Positions 1 to 8,642 are shown, counted from the stretch's first letter. The stretch: DNA of 28,129 nt from DATKZH01 sp964475955 (GCA_964475955.1 CAYYZY010000100.1:1-28129); one strand, 5' to 3'. Notes: generated by a model from the letters alone, not told the origin. Translations and numbers: made by a program.

Positions 1-136
1 GCACTTCCGCTCGCAACCGCCCCCACCTCTCGCGCCGGACACATCGTAGCCCCGCCCTCGCGCCGTCCGCCCCTCCGCGTCCCACGCCCCCGCCGCGCCT
101 TCGAAGACAGCAACACGGGGCCACTTTTGTGAACGG

Positions 137-1309
137 TTACAGCGAATCGACGGTGGCCATCTTCATGCCGTCCGGGTAGTACGACGTGAGGGTCAAGTGC
201 CCCAGGTCGTCGATCACGCCCGTCTGCCGGTCGGCTGCGTCATACTGGTAGGTCGTGATCCCGTCAATCGCGTTGACGCGGCGCAGGAGCTGCCCGTCGG
301 GATAGTACCAGAAGGCGGTGACGTTCCCATCGGGATCAGACTCGGTGCTCCGGCGCCCGGCGGCGTCGTAGGTGAAGGTGGTCCGCCGGCCGAGCGGATC
401 GACACTGACCCAGAGTTGGCCGTCGGCATAGTAGACCGACTGGGAGGTCTCGCCGACGGCGTTGATTACGGCGGTGCGTCGGTTGGCGGCGTCGTATTGA
501 TAGGTCGTGCGGCAGCCGAGCGGGTCGACGGTGGCCTTCAGTTGGCCGTCCGGGTAGTACAGCGACGCGTTCGCATTGCCCAGGGGATCGACAACCGAAG
601 TCTGGCGCCCGGCGCCGTCGTAGACGTAGCTGGTGGCGTTGCTTTCCGGATCGATCGACTGCCGCAGGAGGCCGTGGTCGTAGTAGAGGAAGGTGGTCTG
701 GTTGCCTTCGGCGTTGGTGACCGACCGGCGGCGGTTGCGAGCGTCGTAGGCGTATTGGGTCGTGTGGCCGGCGGGATCGGTCTGGGTGAGCCGGTTGCTG
801 GAGCCGTCGTAGGTGAAGGTGGTGCGGTGGCCCAGTTCGTCGATCTCGGCTTCGACCCGATCGCGGCCGTCGTACTGCGTTTGGGCGACGTCGCGCTCGG
901 GGTTCTCGACCATCTCACGCTGGCCGTGGTCGTTGTAGGTGAAACTCGTTTGCTCTCCGAGCGGGTTCTCCCGCGCGTCGACCTGGCCGACGGCGTCGTA
1001 CGTGAGGGAGAGCGTATGCCCCTGTTCGTTCGCTTCGGTTTCAAGCTGGCCGGCATCGTTGTAGGTGAAGGTGACGCGATGGCCAAGCGGATCGAGCACG
1101 CCCGTGCGGTCGTAGGCGTCCCAGGAAAGCGTGGCGGCATGGCCGCGCGGGTTGACCACGGCCTCAACACGGCCGCCGGGGCGGCCAGTGCGTGGAATTC
1201 TGGAGCGAGCCACCCATCGAACCACCCAAGCGCAGGGCGGTGATCGTCTGAACGTCCCGTTCGAGAGCTCCGGTGCCGCCCAAACCCCCGCGACCTTTCG
1301 CAGCCGCAA
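137..1309 (-). CDS. YD/RHS-repeat protein, apparent fragment
   Basis: This is an open frame of about 390 codons. From near residue 49 onward it is almost entirely YD (RHS) repeats of about 21 residues, with recurring cores such as TTYQYDAANRRT, DPLG and YYPDGQL. RHS/YD repeats build hollow beta-shells in bacterial toxins and wall-associated proteins. No signal peptide is visible. The downstream hyperconserved RHS core and a variable toxin tip are also absent: the frame ends at a TAA a few residues after a repeat (YYPDGMKMATVDSL). The only start at the far end is a TTG near 1309. The first 45 or so residues do not look like RHS sequence, so that end may be spurious and the repeats may begin near 1165. 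I infer a fragment of a larger RHS gene cut at both ends. An intact short YD protein with an unusual start is the alternative. Confidence 0.6.
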   Translation of the reverse strand: MRLRKVAGVWAAPELSNGTFRRSPPCAWVVRWVARSRIPRTGRPGGRVEAVVNPRGHAATLSWDAYDRTGVLDPLGHRVTFTYNDAGQLETEANEQGHTLSLTYDAVGQVDARENPLGEQTSFTYNDHGQREMVENPERDVAQTQYDGRDRVEAEIDELGHRTTFTYDGSSNRLTQTDPAGHTTQYAYDARNRRRSVTNAEGNQTTFLYYDHGLLRQSIDPESNATSYVYDGAGRQTSVVDPLGNANASLYYPDGQLKATVDPLGCRTTYQYDAANRRTAVINAVGETSQSVYYADGQLWVSVDPLGRRTTFTYDAAGRRSTESDPDGNVTAFWYYPDGQLLRRVNAIDGITTYQYDAADRQTGVIDDLGHLTLTSYYPDGMKMATVDSL

Positions 1310-1668
1310 TTCCTTTTCTTCGTTCGACTTGCGAAAAGGAGTGTGTCGCCATGACCGGGTTGAGACCCTCTGGACGACGACTCCTCGAAACCGTTATCCT
1401 AGGGCGTTCCCAGGCGAAGCCGGGGAACCAGGAAACTTCTTGGGAACGAGGAGAATCCTTCATGGGCCGCCCTCGACATCGCCGTCATCGGCAAAGGACC
1501 TCACGCGGCGGATCCAGGCGCTGTCCGCGAAACTTCTCGGCCGGAGGCGGGTTTATGTTGAGGACGGCCGGCTGTTACGGGGCGCGACCTGTGCGCGCGG
1601 AGGCCGGCCGAATCGAGGACCCCGCGTGGCACACGACGAGTTCTTCCCCATCCCAGAAAGGCACATCC
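1310..1668. other. Gene-free interval with a degenerate palindromic repeat
   Basis: No convincing gene lies here. The plus-strand frame of the downstream methyltransferase stays open through the interval, but that upstream part is low-complexity and resembles no domain. Around 1402-1452 there is a GGCGTTCCCAGGC-type repeat with an imperfect complementary copy ending in TTGGGAACGAGG. A related copy occurs at 22390-22425. The interval should hold the promoter for the gene starting at 1669, but I cannot assign -35 and -10 boxes with confidence. Confidence 0.5.
1655..1661 (+). promoter_or_regulatory. Ribosome-binding site fixing the start at 1669
   Basis: AGAAAGG lies 7 nt before the ATG at 1669. 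It supports that start over the far upstream start of the same open frame, because the secretory signal begins immediately at this ATG. Confidence 0.5.
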
Positions 1669-2586
1669 ATGAGACCCCTGGCATGCACGCTCGCCGCCTT
1701 GGTGGTCTGCGGCGCGGCGGCCGATACGGCGCCGGCGCAGCGCAGCCAACGATCCGACGCTCCGCCTGGGCGATTCCACCCGCTGATCCGACTCTTCGAC
1801 GCCGACCAGGACGGCGGCCTCTCCGCCGAGGAGATCGCCGATGCGGCCGAGAAGCTGGGCGAATTCGACACCAGCGGCGACGGGAAGCTGACGCCCCAAG
1901 AGCTGCGCGAGGTCATGCCCTTGGCGCGACCGCCTCGCATGAGCGGACCGCCGCCCCGGCCGGGCGGACGGGGTCGCGGTCGGTCGGGCAGCGTGAGCGA
2001 GTCGGACTTCGAGAAGCCCCCGCTGGTGGCCGACGAGCAAGAGGGGCGGATCCTCGCCACGCTGCAAGCGATGCGCGAAGGGCCCGGCTTCGCCAACGTC
2101 TCGCCGACCGATGGCCGACTGCTGCGCATGCTGGCCGAGGCCGTCGGCGCAAAACGCGTCGTCGAGATCGGCACCTCGACGGGCGAATCGGCCGTCTGGC
2201 TCGCCCTGGGCCTGCGAAAGACCGGAGGGCACCTGTTCACCCACGAGATCGACGAGGGCCGGGCGAACGTCGCCCGAGCGAATTTCAAGAAGGCCGGCGT
2301 CGACGACCTCATCACGCTCATCCTCGGCGACGCCCATGAGACCGTCAAGCAGCACGAGGAGCCGATCGACCTGCTCTTCCTCGACGCCGACAAGGAGGGC
2401 TATATCGACTACCTCGAGAAGCTCCTCCCGCTGATTCGGCCCGGCGGACTGGTCGTCGCCCACAATATGAATACCCGGCAGGCCGACCCGGACTACGTGA
2501 AGGCCATCACCGAGGACCCGAAGCTGGAGACGCTGATCCTTCTCAAAGAAGGGACCGGCGTCGGCGTGACGCTGAAGAAGCGATAG
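1669..2586 (+). CDS. Exported EF-hand/O-methyltransferase fusion protein
   Basis: The 305-residue protein begins with a secretory signal (about residues 1-23, ending near APAQ). Two canonical EF-hand calcium loops follow: DADQDGGLSAEE (44-55) and DTSGDGKLTPQE (67-78). A Pro/Gly/Arg-rich linker (88-107) leads to a class I SAM-dependent O-methyltransferase domain of the caffeoyl-CoA/catechol type. Its motif I is VVEIGTSTG (164-172), its acidic loop is THEIDEGR, and its metal-site region is LDADKEGYIDYL (238-249). Family members methylate catechol-type hydroxyls using a divalent metal. Export is odd because SAM is cytosolic. The domain could be a repurposed fold, the signal could act as an anchor, or the protein could act before export. 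The substrate is unknown. It converges on the GH106-like gene with 13 bp between stops and is probably not part of that operon. Confidence 0.85.
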   Translation: MRPLACTLAALVVCGAAADTAPAQRSQRSDAPPGRFHPLIRLFDADQDGGLSAEEIADAAEKLGEFDTSGDGKLTPQELREVMPLARPPRMSGPPPRPGGRGRGRSGSVSESDFEKPPLVADEQEGRILATLQAMREGPGFANVSPTDGRLLRMLAEAVGAKRVVEIGTSTGESAVWLALGLRKTGGHLFTHEIDEGRANVARANFKKAGVDDLITLILGDAHETVKQHEEPIDLLFLDADKEGYIDYLEKLLPLIRPGGLVVAHNMNTRQADPDYVKAITEDPKLETLILLKEGTGVGVTLKKR

Positions 2587-2590
2587 CCAC

Positions 2591-2623
2591 GGCCCGGCTT
2601 CACCGCCGAATCGTGACCGGGCC
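2591..2623. terminator. Possible bidirectional hairpin between convergent genes
   Basis: GGCCCGG (2591-2597) and CCGGGCC (2617-2623) form a 7-bp perfect GC stem around a 19-nt loop. It straddles the convergent stops at 2586 and 2600. There is no T-tract, so an intrinsic terminator is only a possibility. The right arm lies inside the end of the minus-strand gene. Confidence 0.25.
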
Positions 2624-5600
2624 CAACAGGCCCGAGGGCACCAGCGGCGTGTCCTTGTGGAACGGGGCCACGTTCGTCCGCGTTCGACGCTCCTCGGGCG
2701 GAAGGTGCTCGTCGCCGACGAGCCGGTTCGTCCAGTGGTTGGCGATCTCGATCTCCAACTCGTTGCTCCCGCGGCGGATCGCGCCGCCAATCTCGACCCG
2801 GAACGGCGCCGTCCACACCACGCCCAGGTCGCGGCCGTTGAGCCGCACGCGGGCCATCTCGCGGACCGTGCCGAGGTCGAGGTAGAAGGGGCGATCGACC
2901 TCGAAGTCCGCTCCGCCTTGAGGCAGCTCGAAGGTCTTCTCATAGATCGCCGTGCCCGAGTAGTACTTCACGCCGGGTAGCGGGTGGGCGGTCCAATCGA
3001 TCAATCGCTCGAATCGGATGGTCTCCGGCCCTCCCCACTCGGGATCGAAGCGCACCGTCCAGGGCCCGCTCAAGGTGGCCCGAGGCGCCGGCGCCGGGAA
3101 GTTCGGCCGACCCGATCCCGCCTCGTCCTCGCCGATCGGCTCCCGAAACACCACGAAGGTCGACCCGTACGCCGCCAGCGACAGCGGCACCGTGGTCTGC
3201 TCGCCCGACTGCCGGAAATCCGTGGCGGCGCGGACCGCGCCGGTGACCGGGTCCCAGATCTCCGGCCGGCGCCGCACGACGCGGAACCGGCACTCGGCGT
3301 GCACCGGCTCGGGCGACCGGTTGGCGACGAAGTAGACCTCGACGGGCACCGTTCGGCCGTCATCGGCAAGCACCTCGACGGTGCGATGCGCGTAGTCGAC
3401 GACCACGTCCTCTTCGCACGCACACTCGAAGTCGGGCGCGACCGCGTCGGCCACCAGTAGCGGCCGGGCCGCTTCGGCCGCAACCACGCGGCCCTTGCCG
3501 ACGGAGCGCACGGCGCCGGCCTCCTCCGTTTCGCCCCAAAGCTCGTCGGCCACCGTGGAGAACTCGGCGGCCGCTTCTTCGCCGCCGACCAGGCTGACGG
3601 CCTCCTCGGGCTTCAAGCCGACCACCGTCGCGCCCTCGCGGACCAACCGGGCGATGGCCGTAAGCGCGGCCAGCGACAGCACGCGATGGTCGGGCAGCAC
3701 CAGCACGCGGTACGACGCGCCCGAGGGAAGCGCAAGCCGGCCTGCGTCGTCGACCTCCAGCCCGTCGACCAGCAGCTCTTCGCAGATCACGTCGTAATCG
3801 AAGCCGGGCAGCACGCCGGCGGGGTCCGACTGTTTGCGCGCGGCGATGTTGGGCACGTGGTCGCCGTAGTAGTAGAGCACGTCGGCGACGAAACGCCCCG
3901 ACTGCATCAGGTAGTGGCATCGGTTCAGGTAGGCGATGAACGCCGCGGACATGTCCCACCACGTGCAGTTCGGATTGAAGTGCGTGCCGGCGAAGTACTC
4001 CTGCCCCGGCATCCCCATCGCGCGCGGCGAGCAGGTGAACGTGTGGATGTACGTCAGGTTCAGGCCGGAGCAAATCTCGTGGTCGAAGCTCGGCTTGAGG
4101 TGGGCGTGGAAGGAGTCGTTCCAGTGCGGGCCGATCGACGTGAACCCCTCCGCGGCCACGATCCGCCTGCCGTACACGTGGGCGGCCGCCGACGCCTGCT
4201 TGACGAAGAACCGGTTCGGCGGCAGGGGGCGATGCGGCGACGGGCGCCAGAACTCGCTCATCGGCACGTCGTTGCGTCCGAGGAACTTCACGCCGTCGAG
4301 CGGCCCGGCGTGCGGCCCGCCCGACTCGGGGTGGATGCCCAAGCCCCGCTGGTGCGCCAGTTCAGCGAACCGGCCGTAGTGGTTTTCGGCGACGCAGTCC
4401 GAAAGGGTCTTGCGCAGATCGGCCAGGAACGCGTTGCTCCGCCAGGGGGAATCGACGACCTTGCCCGCAATCACCGCCAGCCAGGGGATCGGATCGTAGC
4501 CGCGGCGCCGGCGGAACTCCTTCTCGAAGCCGGCGCTCCAGTTCATCCCGCCGCACTCCCAACTGTCGGTGTGCAGGAAGTTGAGCGTGCGCCCGCAATA
4601 GGGCTCGACCAAGCGGAGCAGCGGCTCCACGTGCCGGCCCCAGTAGGCCTCGAGGACCGGCCGGCTCAGGTAGTCGACCACCGGCCCCTGCCAGTCGCCG
4701 CTCGAGGTCGACACCTTCGCGGCCGTCGGCGTGTAGCCGAAGCGGAGCACGGTCCAGCGTCCCTCGGGCACGTCCCAGTCGAGGGTGCCGTCGGGGCCGA
4801 GGCGGTCGGTCAGGTTCACGACGTCGGGCAGCCTGAGGTCGCACCGGTCCGCGGGCTCCGAGGCGTCGAACAACAGCGGCCGGCAGTCGGGCGCCGAGCC
4901 GCCCAACTCGCGGAACATGCTCTTCAAGTGCAGGTCATCCAGCGGGATGCCGCTGGCCGCACTTCGCCCTCCCACGAGGCGCCCCCGTTCGTCTCGGAGG
5001 CGGAACTCGGCGATCTGGACGTTGCGCGGCGCGTCGGGAGACGTGCGGTCGAAGGCGTCGAGACACTCCAGCCGGAACCGCGCGGCGGAGACCGGCTCGA
5101 ACCGTTCGCGGCGGGGGCGCCGGTCGGCGACGTCGAACGTGGCTACCACTCGAGGCTCCTCGCCCTCTCCTGCGGCCAGCAGCCGGCACCGTTTCGGGCC
5201 GTAACCGTCGCGCCCTTTGAGCATCAGGCCGGTGGCCGAGATCGGCTCGTGGAACGACAGGTCGATCCACGCGGGCCGCTCGGGAGTCGGGCCGTCGCCC
5301 GGATCCCTGCCGCGCGACACCCAGAAGGTCCTTTCGCTCCCGTCGAGTGCGAGCCCCGCGGGGTGGTCCCTCTGGTTGCTGGAGGCCGAGGCGACGGCCG
5401 CCGGGACGGGCTCTTCGTCGTCCTCTTCGATCGGCAGAGCCAGCACGGCGACGTCGCGGTAGTAGTCGCCGCGATGCTCGGGCACCGGGAGCGGCGCTTC
5501 CAGCCGGCCCGGCCCCGATGCGGGGACTTCCGACCAGGTGAGCTGCTTGGCGGTTTCCTCGGGCGTTACGTCGGGGCCGCCCAGGTTCCAGCCGCTTTGG

Positions 5601-6028
5601 ATCGAGAGGCTGAGTTCCAACCCCAGCCGATCGGCCTCCTTCACCGCGTGGACGAACAGCGCCCGCCACGCCTCGGAGCCGAACATCGGCCCGGCGGGAA
5701 CGCTGCGATTGCCGCGCTGGGCCGATCCGTCGGCATCGAAGATCATCGCGCCGCCGAAGCCTTTGGCGTGCATCGCCTCCAGGTCGCGCGTGATCGCCTC
5801 TCGGGTGACGTTCCCGTTGAGCCACCACCAGTAGCAACGGGTCCTCGCCAAGCGCGGCGGCGCGGCCCAACCGGCTTCCAGCTCCTCGACGGGCCCGCAC
5901 GACGACCCCAACTCGGGACGAACCGGCTCGATCCCCCGCACGGCCGCGCCCGGAAACGCTCCCGTCAGCAAGCACACCGCGGCGGCCAGCGCCAAGGACC
6001 TTCGTTGACGGAAAAACGTGCGCGACAT
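2600..6028 (-). CDS. GH106-like glycosidase (alpha-L-rhamnosidase family) with discoidin-like insert
   Basis: This 1142-residue secreted protein has a signal peptide at about 1-31. The GH106 N-terminal hallmark YYWWWLNGNVT-type segment and DLEAMHAKGFGG fall at about 66-95. Residues 209-345 look like an F5/8-type C (discoidin/CBM32-like) domain inserted in the catalytic region. Candidate catalytic acids are Glu491 (in HTDSWECGG) and Glu627 (in VAAEGFTS); both align with the second paralogue at 22665. HPESGGP near 568 is also shared. Residues 985-1140 form a GH2-like galactose-binding domain (VRLNGRDLGVVWTAPF). Known GH106 enzymes release alpha-L-rhamnose from complex glycans; the substrate here is not shown. 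I chose the ATG at 6028 because GGGAGAG lies 6 nt upstream. An ATG at 6034 directly abuts that site, and a TTG at 6043 is less likely. It is the last gene of the minus-strand block, 97 bp after the Gfo/Idh/MocA gene. Confidence 0.85.
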   Translation of the reverse strand: MSRTFFRQRRSLALAAAVCLLTGAFPGAAVRGIEPVRPELGSSCGPVEELEAGWAAPPRLARTRCYWWWLNGNVTREAITRDLEAMHAKGFGGAMIFDADGSAQRGNRSVPAGPMFGSEAWRALFVHAVKEADRLGLELSLSIQSGWNLGGPDVTPEETAKQLTWSEVPASGPGRLEAPLPVPEHRGDYYRDVAVLALPIEEDDEEPVPAAVASASSNQRDHPAGLALDGSERTFWVSRGRDPGDGPTPERPAWIDLSFHEPISATGLMLKGRDGYGPKRCRLLAAGEGEEPRVVATFDVADRRPRRERFEPVSAARFRLECLDAFDRTSPDAPRNVQIAEFRLRDERGRLVGGRSAASGIPLDDLHLKSMFRELGGSAPDCRPLLFDASEPADRCDLRLPDVVNLTDRLGPDGTLDWDVPEGRWTVLRFGYTPTAAKVSTSSGDWQGPVVDYLSRPVLEAYWGRHVEPLLRLVEPYCGRTLNFLHTDSWECGGMNWSAGFEKEFRRRRGYDPIPWLAVIAGKVVDSPWRSNAFLADLRKTLSDCVAENHYGRFAELAHQRGLGIHPESGGPHAGPLDGVKFLGRNDVPMSEFWRPSPHRPLPPNRFFVKQASAAAHVYGRRIVAAEGFTSIGPHWNDSFHAHLKPSFDHEICSGLNLTYIHTFTCSPRAMGMPGQEYFAGTHFNPNCTWWDMSAAFIAYLNRCHYLMQSGRFVADVLYYYGDHVPNIAARKQSDPAGVLPGFDYDVICEELLVDGLEVDDAGRLALPSGASYRVLVLPDHRVLSLAALTAIARLVREGATVVGLKPEEAVSLVGGEEAAAEFSTVADELWGETEEAGAVRSVGKGRVVAAEAARPLLVADAVAPDFECACEEDVVVDYAHRTVEVLADDGRTVPVEVYFVANRSPEPVHAECRFRVVRRRPEIWDPVTGAVRAATDFRQSGEQTTVPLSLAAYGSTFVVFREPIGEDEAGSGRPNFPAPAPRATLSGPWTVRFDPEWGGPETIRFERLIDWTAHPLPGVKYYSGTAIYEKTFELPQGGADFEVDRPFYLDLGTVREMARVRLNGRDLGVVWTAPFRVEIGGAIRRGSNELEIEIANHWTNRLVGDEHLPPEERRTRTNVAPFHKDTPLVPSGLLGPVTIRR

Positions 6029-6125
6029 GATCATCTCTCCCAAGACGAGAGGCGTGATTGCAGCGTGAGGCGATGTCCGGTGGTGCCGGTCGATGTTTGG
6101 CCCTGCGGGCGTCGCGCAACGCCGT

Positions 6126-7475
6126 TCAGCCCTGCAACTCCCACGGGTCGCGGTAGGAGACGGCCATCAGGGCGCGCTGCGCCTCGTCGTCGCCGACGAC
6201 CTGCTCCGAGACGGCGTCCCACCGCAACGAGCGGCCCACGGCGTGGGATACGTAGCCGAGCAGGCCCGGCGTGATCGACCGGTGGGCCGTTTCGGCGGGC
6301 GCGACGCACGCCTTGCGCGACTTCACGCCGTCGAGGAAATTGCGCATGTGCCCCGGCGACGCATAGACCTTGACCGGCCCCGTCTCGAAGTCCGGCTTGG
6401 TCCAGCGAGGATCGGAAGCCTCCAGCCGCCCCCGGGTGACGAACACCCAACCGTCTTCGCCGATCCACTTCGTCCCGCCGCGGTTCGCATCGGAGATCGT
6501 CGTCTCCACTCCGCCCGGATACGTGCATCGGATCGTGTAATGGTGCGGCGTGTTGTAAACGTCTGTTTCGGGGAAGGTCCAGCCGACCGCTTCCACGACC
6601 TGCGGGCCGCTTCGATCCATGCCCAGGGCCCAATGGGCGATGTCGTTGTGATGCCCGATCCAGTCCATCAGCACCCCGCCCCCGAAGGCCAGGTGCCCTC
6701 GCCACCAGCGGTGGTGCCTCGCCCGCATGTACGGCAGCTTCGGCGCGGGGCCGCACCAGAAGTCGTAGTCGAGGTGGTCGGGCGGTTCCGCGACGGCCGT
6801 ATCGCCTTGCGGCTTGGCGTAGCCGGACGGCAGCCCGACCTCGACGGAGCGAATCCTGCCGAGGTGCCCGTTGCGCACCAGCTCGACGGCCTGGCGGAAT
6901 CGGGCGTCGGACCGCTGCTGCGAACCGACCTGGAAGACGGCCCCGCGCCGCGCGACCTCGCGGTAGATCAACTGCCCTTCGTGGAACCGGTGTGCGAGCG
7001 GCTTCTCGCAGTAGACGTCCTTGCCGCCGCGGAGCGACTCGAGCGCCACCAGCGCGTGCCAGTGATCGGGCGTGGCCACGACGACGGCGTCGATATCGTC
7101 CCGCGCGCACAGCTCGCGGTAATCGGAATGGACGTCGGGCCCGGCGCCCGACGACGGCTCCCCGCCGTCTTCCGCGATCCGCCGCCTGGCCGGCTCGGTG
7201 CCGTACGCGGTTCCTTTCCCCCACTCCCGGTCGCGGTAGTGGAAGGAGTCGACGTCGCAAACGGCCGCGATCCGGGCATCCGGCTCGCGCAGAAGGGAGT
7301 TGATCAGGTTGAACCCGCGGGAGCCGAGGCCCACCACCCCCACGGTGATTCGCTCGCTCGGCGCCGCCTTTGCGCTGCGCCCGGCCGCCGAGGCCGGAAC
7401 GATCGTCGCCGCCAGCGTCGTGGCCGCGGCGCCCAGGAAGTCGCGCCGGCGCATGGATTTGCTCGTAGAGGACAT
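6126..7475 (-). CDS. Tat-exported Gfo/Idh/MocA-family oxidoreductase
   Basis: This 449-residue protein starts with a Tat signal (SMRRRDFLGAAATT, residues 7-20). The Rossmann dinucleotide site follows (VGVVGLGSRG, 45-54). CEKPLAH at 156-162 contains the family EKP motif, whose Lys is catalytic. A GGGVLMDWIGHHNDIAHW block at 265-282 supplies the Asp/His residues that usually complete the active site. The family oxidises or reduces sugar hydroxyls with tightly held or exchangeable NAD(P). Tat export fits a protein that folds around its cofactor before secretion. Placed next to a DUF1080 gene, its likely role is oxidising glycosides at C3 in the periplasm; this is inference from context. The start at 7475 has AAAGGG 7 nt upstream. 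That site is the last copy of a tandem repeat described separately. An internal ATG at 7454 would still leave the Tat motif. Confidence 0.9.
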   Translation of the reverse strand: MSSTSKSMRRRDFLGAAATTLAATIVPASAAGRSAKAAPSERITVGVVGLGSRGFNLINSLLREPDARIAAVCDVDSFHYRDREWGKGTAYGTEPARRRIAEDGGEPSSGAGPDVHSDYRELCARDDIDAVVVATPDHWHALVALESLRGGKDVYCEKPLAHRFHEGQLIYREVARRGAVFQVGSQQRSDARFRQAVELVRNGHLGRIRSVEVGLPSGYAKPQGDTAVAEPPDHLDYDFWCGPAPKLPYMRARHHRWWRGHLAFGGGVLMDWIGHHNDIAHWALGMDRSGPQVVEAVGWTFPETDVYNTPHHYTIRCTYPGGVETTISDANRGGTKWIGEDGWVFVTRGRLEASDPRWTKPDFETGPVKVYASPGHMRNFLDGVKSRKACVAPAETAHRSITPGLLGYVSHAVGRSLRWDAVSEQVVGDDEAQRALMAVSYRDPWELQG

Positions 7476-7480
7476 CGAAG

Positions 7481-7566
7481 GACCCTTTCTATTCGTCGTG
7501 CTCTCTTTCTATTCGTCGTGCTCTCTTTCTATTCGTCGTGCTCTCTTTCTATTCGTCGTGCTCTCT
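7481..7566. repeat. 20-bp tandem repeat, about four copies
   Basis: The unit CTCTCTTTCTATTCGTCGTG is present exactly at 7501-7520, 7521-7540 and 7541-7560. A variant copy at 7481-7500 differs only in its first four bases (GACC), and a 6-base partial copy lies at 7561-7566. Read on the minus strand, each unit contains AATAGAAAGAGAG. The variant copy nearest the gene reads AATAGAAAGGGTC and provides the ribosome-binding site of the Gfo/Idh/MocA gene starting at 7475. The array fills almost all of the 96-bp gap after the DUF1080 stop. No spacers are present, so it is not CRISPR. Confidence 0.95.
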
Positions 7567-7571
7567 CCAAC

Positions 7572-8420
7572 TTACAGCTCCTTGATCTGAATGTTCCGCC
7601 AGCGGCAGACGGTGCCCTTCGGCCAACCCTTCCCGCCGTGGACCTGGAGCCCGATCGAGCCGGAGCGGCCGAGGATGCCGAACACGCGGTCCTTGTCGTA
7701 GCCCGGGTGCGTGCACGCGGCGCCGTCGAAGTGGCAGACCTTCAGGCCGTTGATCCACGTGGTGATTTGCGGGTATTTGCCCACGCAGCGAATCCGCGCC
7801 GTGTTCCATCCGTTCACCCGCCACGCGCCGAGCCACTCCTCCGGCGTGCAGGTCGACTCGTACACGCCGTCGGGCCACTTCCCGGCGCGGGGGTCGGGTT
7901 GGGTGGAGAAACCGGTCAGCCGGCCGGCGTCGTCGAACTTCCCGAAGATCTGGAACGGCTTGAGGGCGAAGCTGCCGGGCATCTCGCCGCGGAGGTGCCC
8001 CACGTTGCCGCGGTCGTGGTAGTCGACGTACACCTGGAATCCCGCGCCCCGCTCGGTGCACCGGAAGAAGATGCCGCTATCCGGGCCCCAGTCGGGATGC
8101 AGGTCGATCGACAGCTCGAAATCGGCGTACTTGCCGTCGCTCAATAGCAGCCCGCCGTTTCCCGAGCCGGGCGGGTCCTGCTCGCCGGTGAGCACGCCGT
8201 CGTCGACCAGCCACCGTCCGCCGGTCCCGTGCGCCGAGCGCGGTCGATTGCGGTGCCAGCCCTCCAGATCGCGCCCGTTGAAAATCGGGCGGAAACCGTC
8301 GGCTTCCCCCTCGGCGGCGTTGCCCCGCCGCGCCACCAGCGCGGCGGCGGCCGAGCCTACCACGGGCACGGCGAGGAACTTGCGGCGGGTCATCACGCGG
8401 CGTGGGGAAGGAGTGCTCAT
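7572..8420 (-). CDS. Tat-exported DUF1080 protein (3-keto-disaccharide hydrolase fold)
   Basis: The 282-residue protein has a Tat signal (VMTRRKFLAVPVVG, about 9-22). It is followed by a single DUF1080 domain (Pfam PF06439) with the typical opening FRPIFNGRDLEGWH (43-56) and later SGIFFRCTERG, WNTARIRC and ILGRSGSIGLQVHGG segments. This concanavalin-like jelly-roll family includes enzymes that cleave 3-keto-glycosides, usually next to Gfo/Idh/MocA dehydrogenases, and that arrangement is seen here. It lies 96 bp upstream of the oxidoreductase gene in the same direction. I used the ATG at 8420; a GAGG lies about 6 nt before it. The ATG at 8393 (MTRRKFL) is a plausible alternative and keeps the whole Tat motif. 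Substrate specificity cannot be read from sequence. Confidence 0.88.
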   Translation of the reverse strand: MSTPSPRRVMTRRKFLAVPVVGSAAAALVARRGNAAEGEADGFRPIFNGRDLEGWHRNRPRSAHGTGGRWLVDDGVLTGEQDPPGSGNGGLLLSDGKYADFELSIDLHPDWGPDSGIFFRCTERGAGFQVYVDYHDRGNVGHLRGEMPGSFALKPFQIFGKFDDAGRLTGFSTQPDPRAGKWPDGVYESTCTPEEWLGAWRVNGWNTARIRCVGKYPQITTWINGLKVCHFDGAACTHPGYDKDRVFGILGRSGSIGLQVHGGKGWPKGTVCRWRNIQIKEL

Positions 8421-8595
8421 GGGGGGCCTCGGCTTCGGGGGAGGACGAATTCTGCGGTAGCGCGGCGGGCGGTCGGCGTCGGCCGGAGTTCGCTTTCCGG
8501 TCGGGCGAACGGAGCCAACGCGGAGCCTTCGACCATCATAGTCGGGAGACGGCCGCGTTGCGAGTCTTCCCCCGTGCCGCTCAGGCTACGGGGCG

Positions 8596-8642
8596 GTGGG
8601 GCACGTTTCCAACGTGCCGGGCACGATGCAATCATGCCCCAC
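8596..8642. repeat. Palindromic intergenic repeat (GTGGGGCA...TGCCCCAC)
   Basis: GTGGGGCA (8596-8603) and TGCCCCAC (8635-8642) are exact inverted ends. Inside, GCACGTT (8601-8607) and AACGTGC (8611-8617) form a 7-bp hairpin with a 3-nt loop, and a second imperfect hairpin follows. The element sits in the 241-bp gap between the DUF6259-like gene and the DUF1080 gene. It may reduce read-through or protect mRNA ends. From memory, similar palindromes are frequent in planctomycete genomes. Confidence 0.75.

Noticed and set aside
1273..1668. Upstream extension of the methyltransferase gene
   Set aside because: The sequence is repeat-like and featureless. A secretory signal with a suitable ribosome site begins at 1669.
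3686..6274. Long plus-strand frame antisense to the GH106-like gene
   Set aside because: Its translation is rich in Arg, Val, Gly and His without domain structure, and it is fully covered by a strongly supported gene on the other strand. The same applies to plus-strand frames over 6093-8147, 8596-11253, 15212-17944 and 18164-21145.
7481..7566. Possible CRISPR array
   Set aside because: The units are contiguous with no spacers, and the repeat is only 20 bp. It is a simple tandem duplication.
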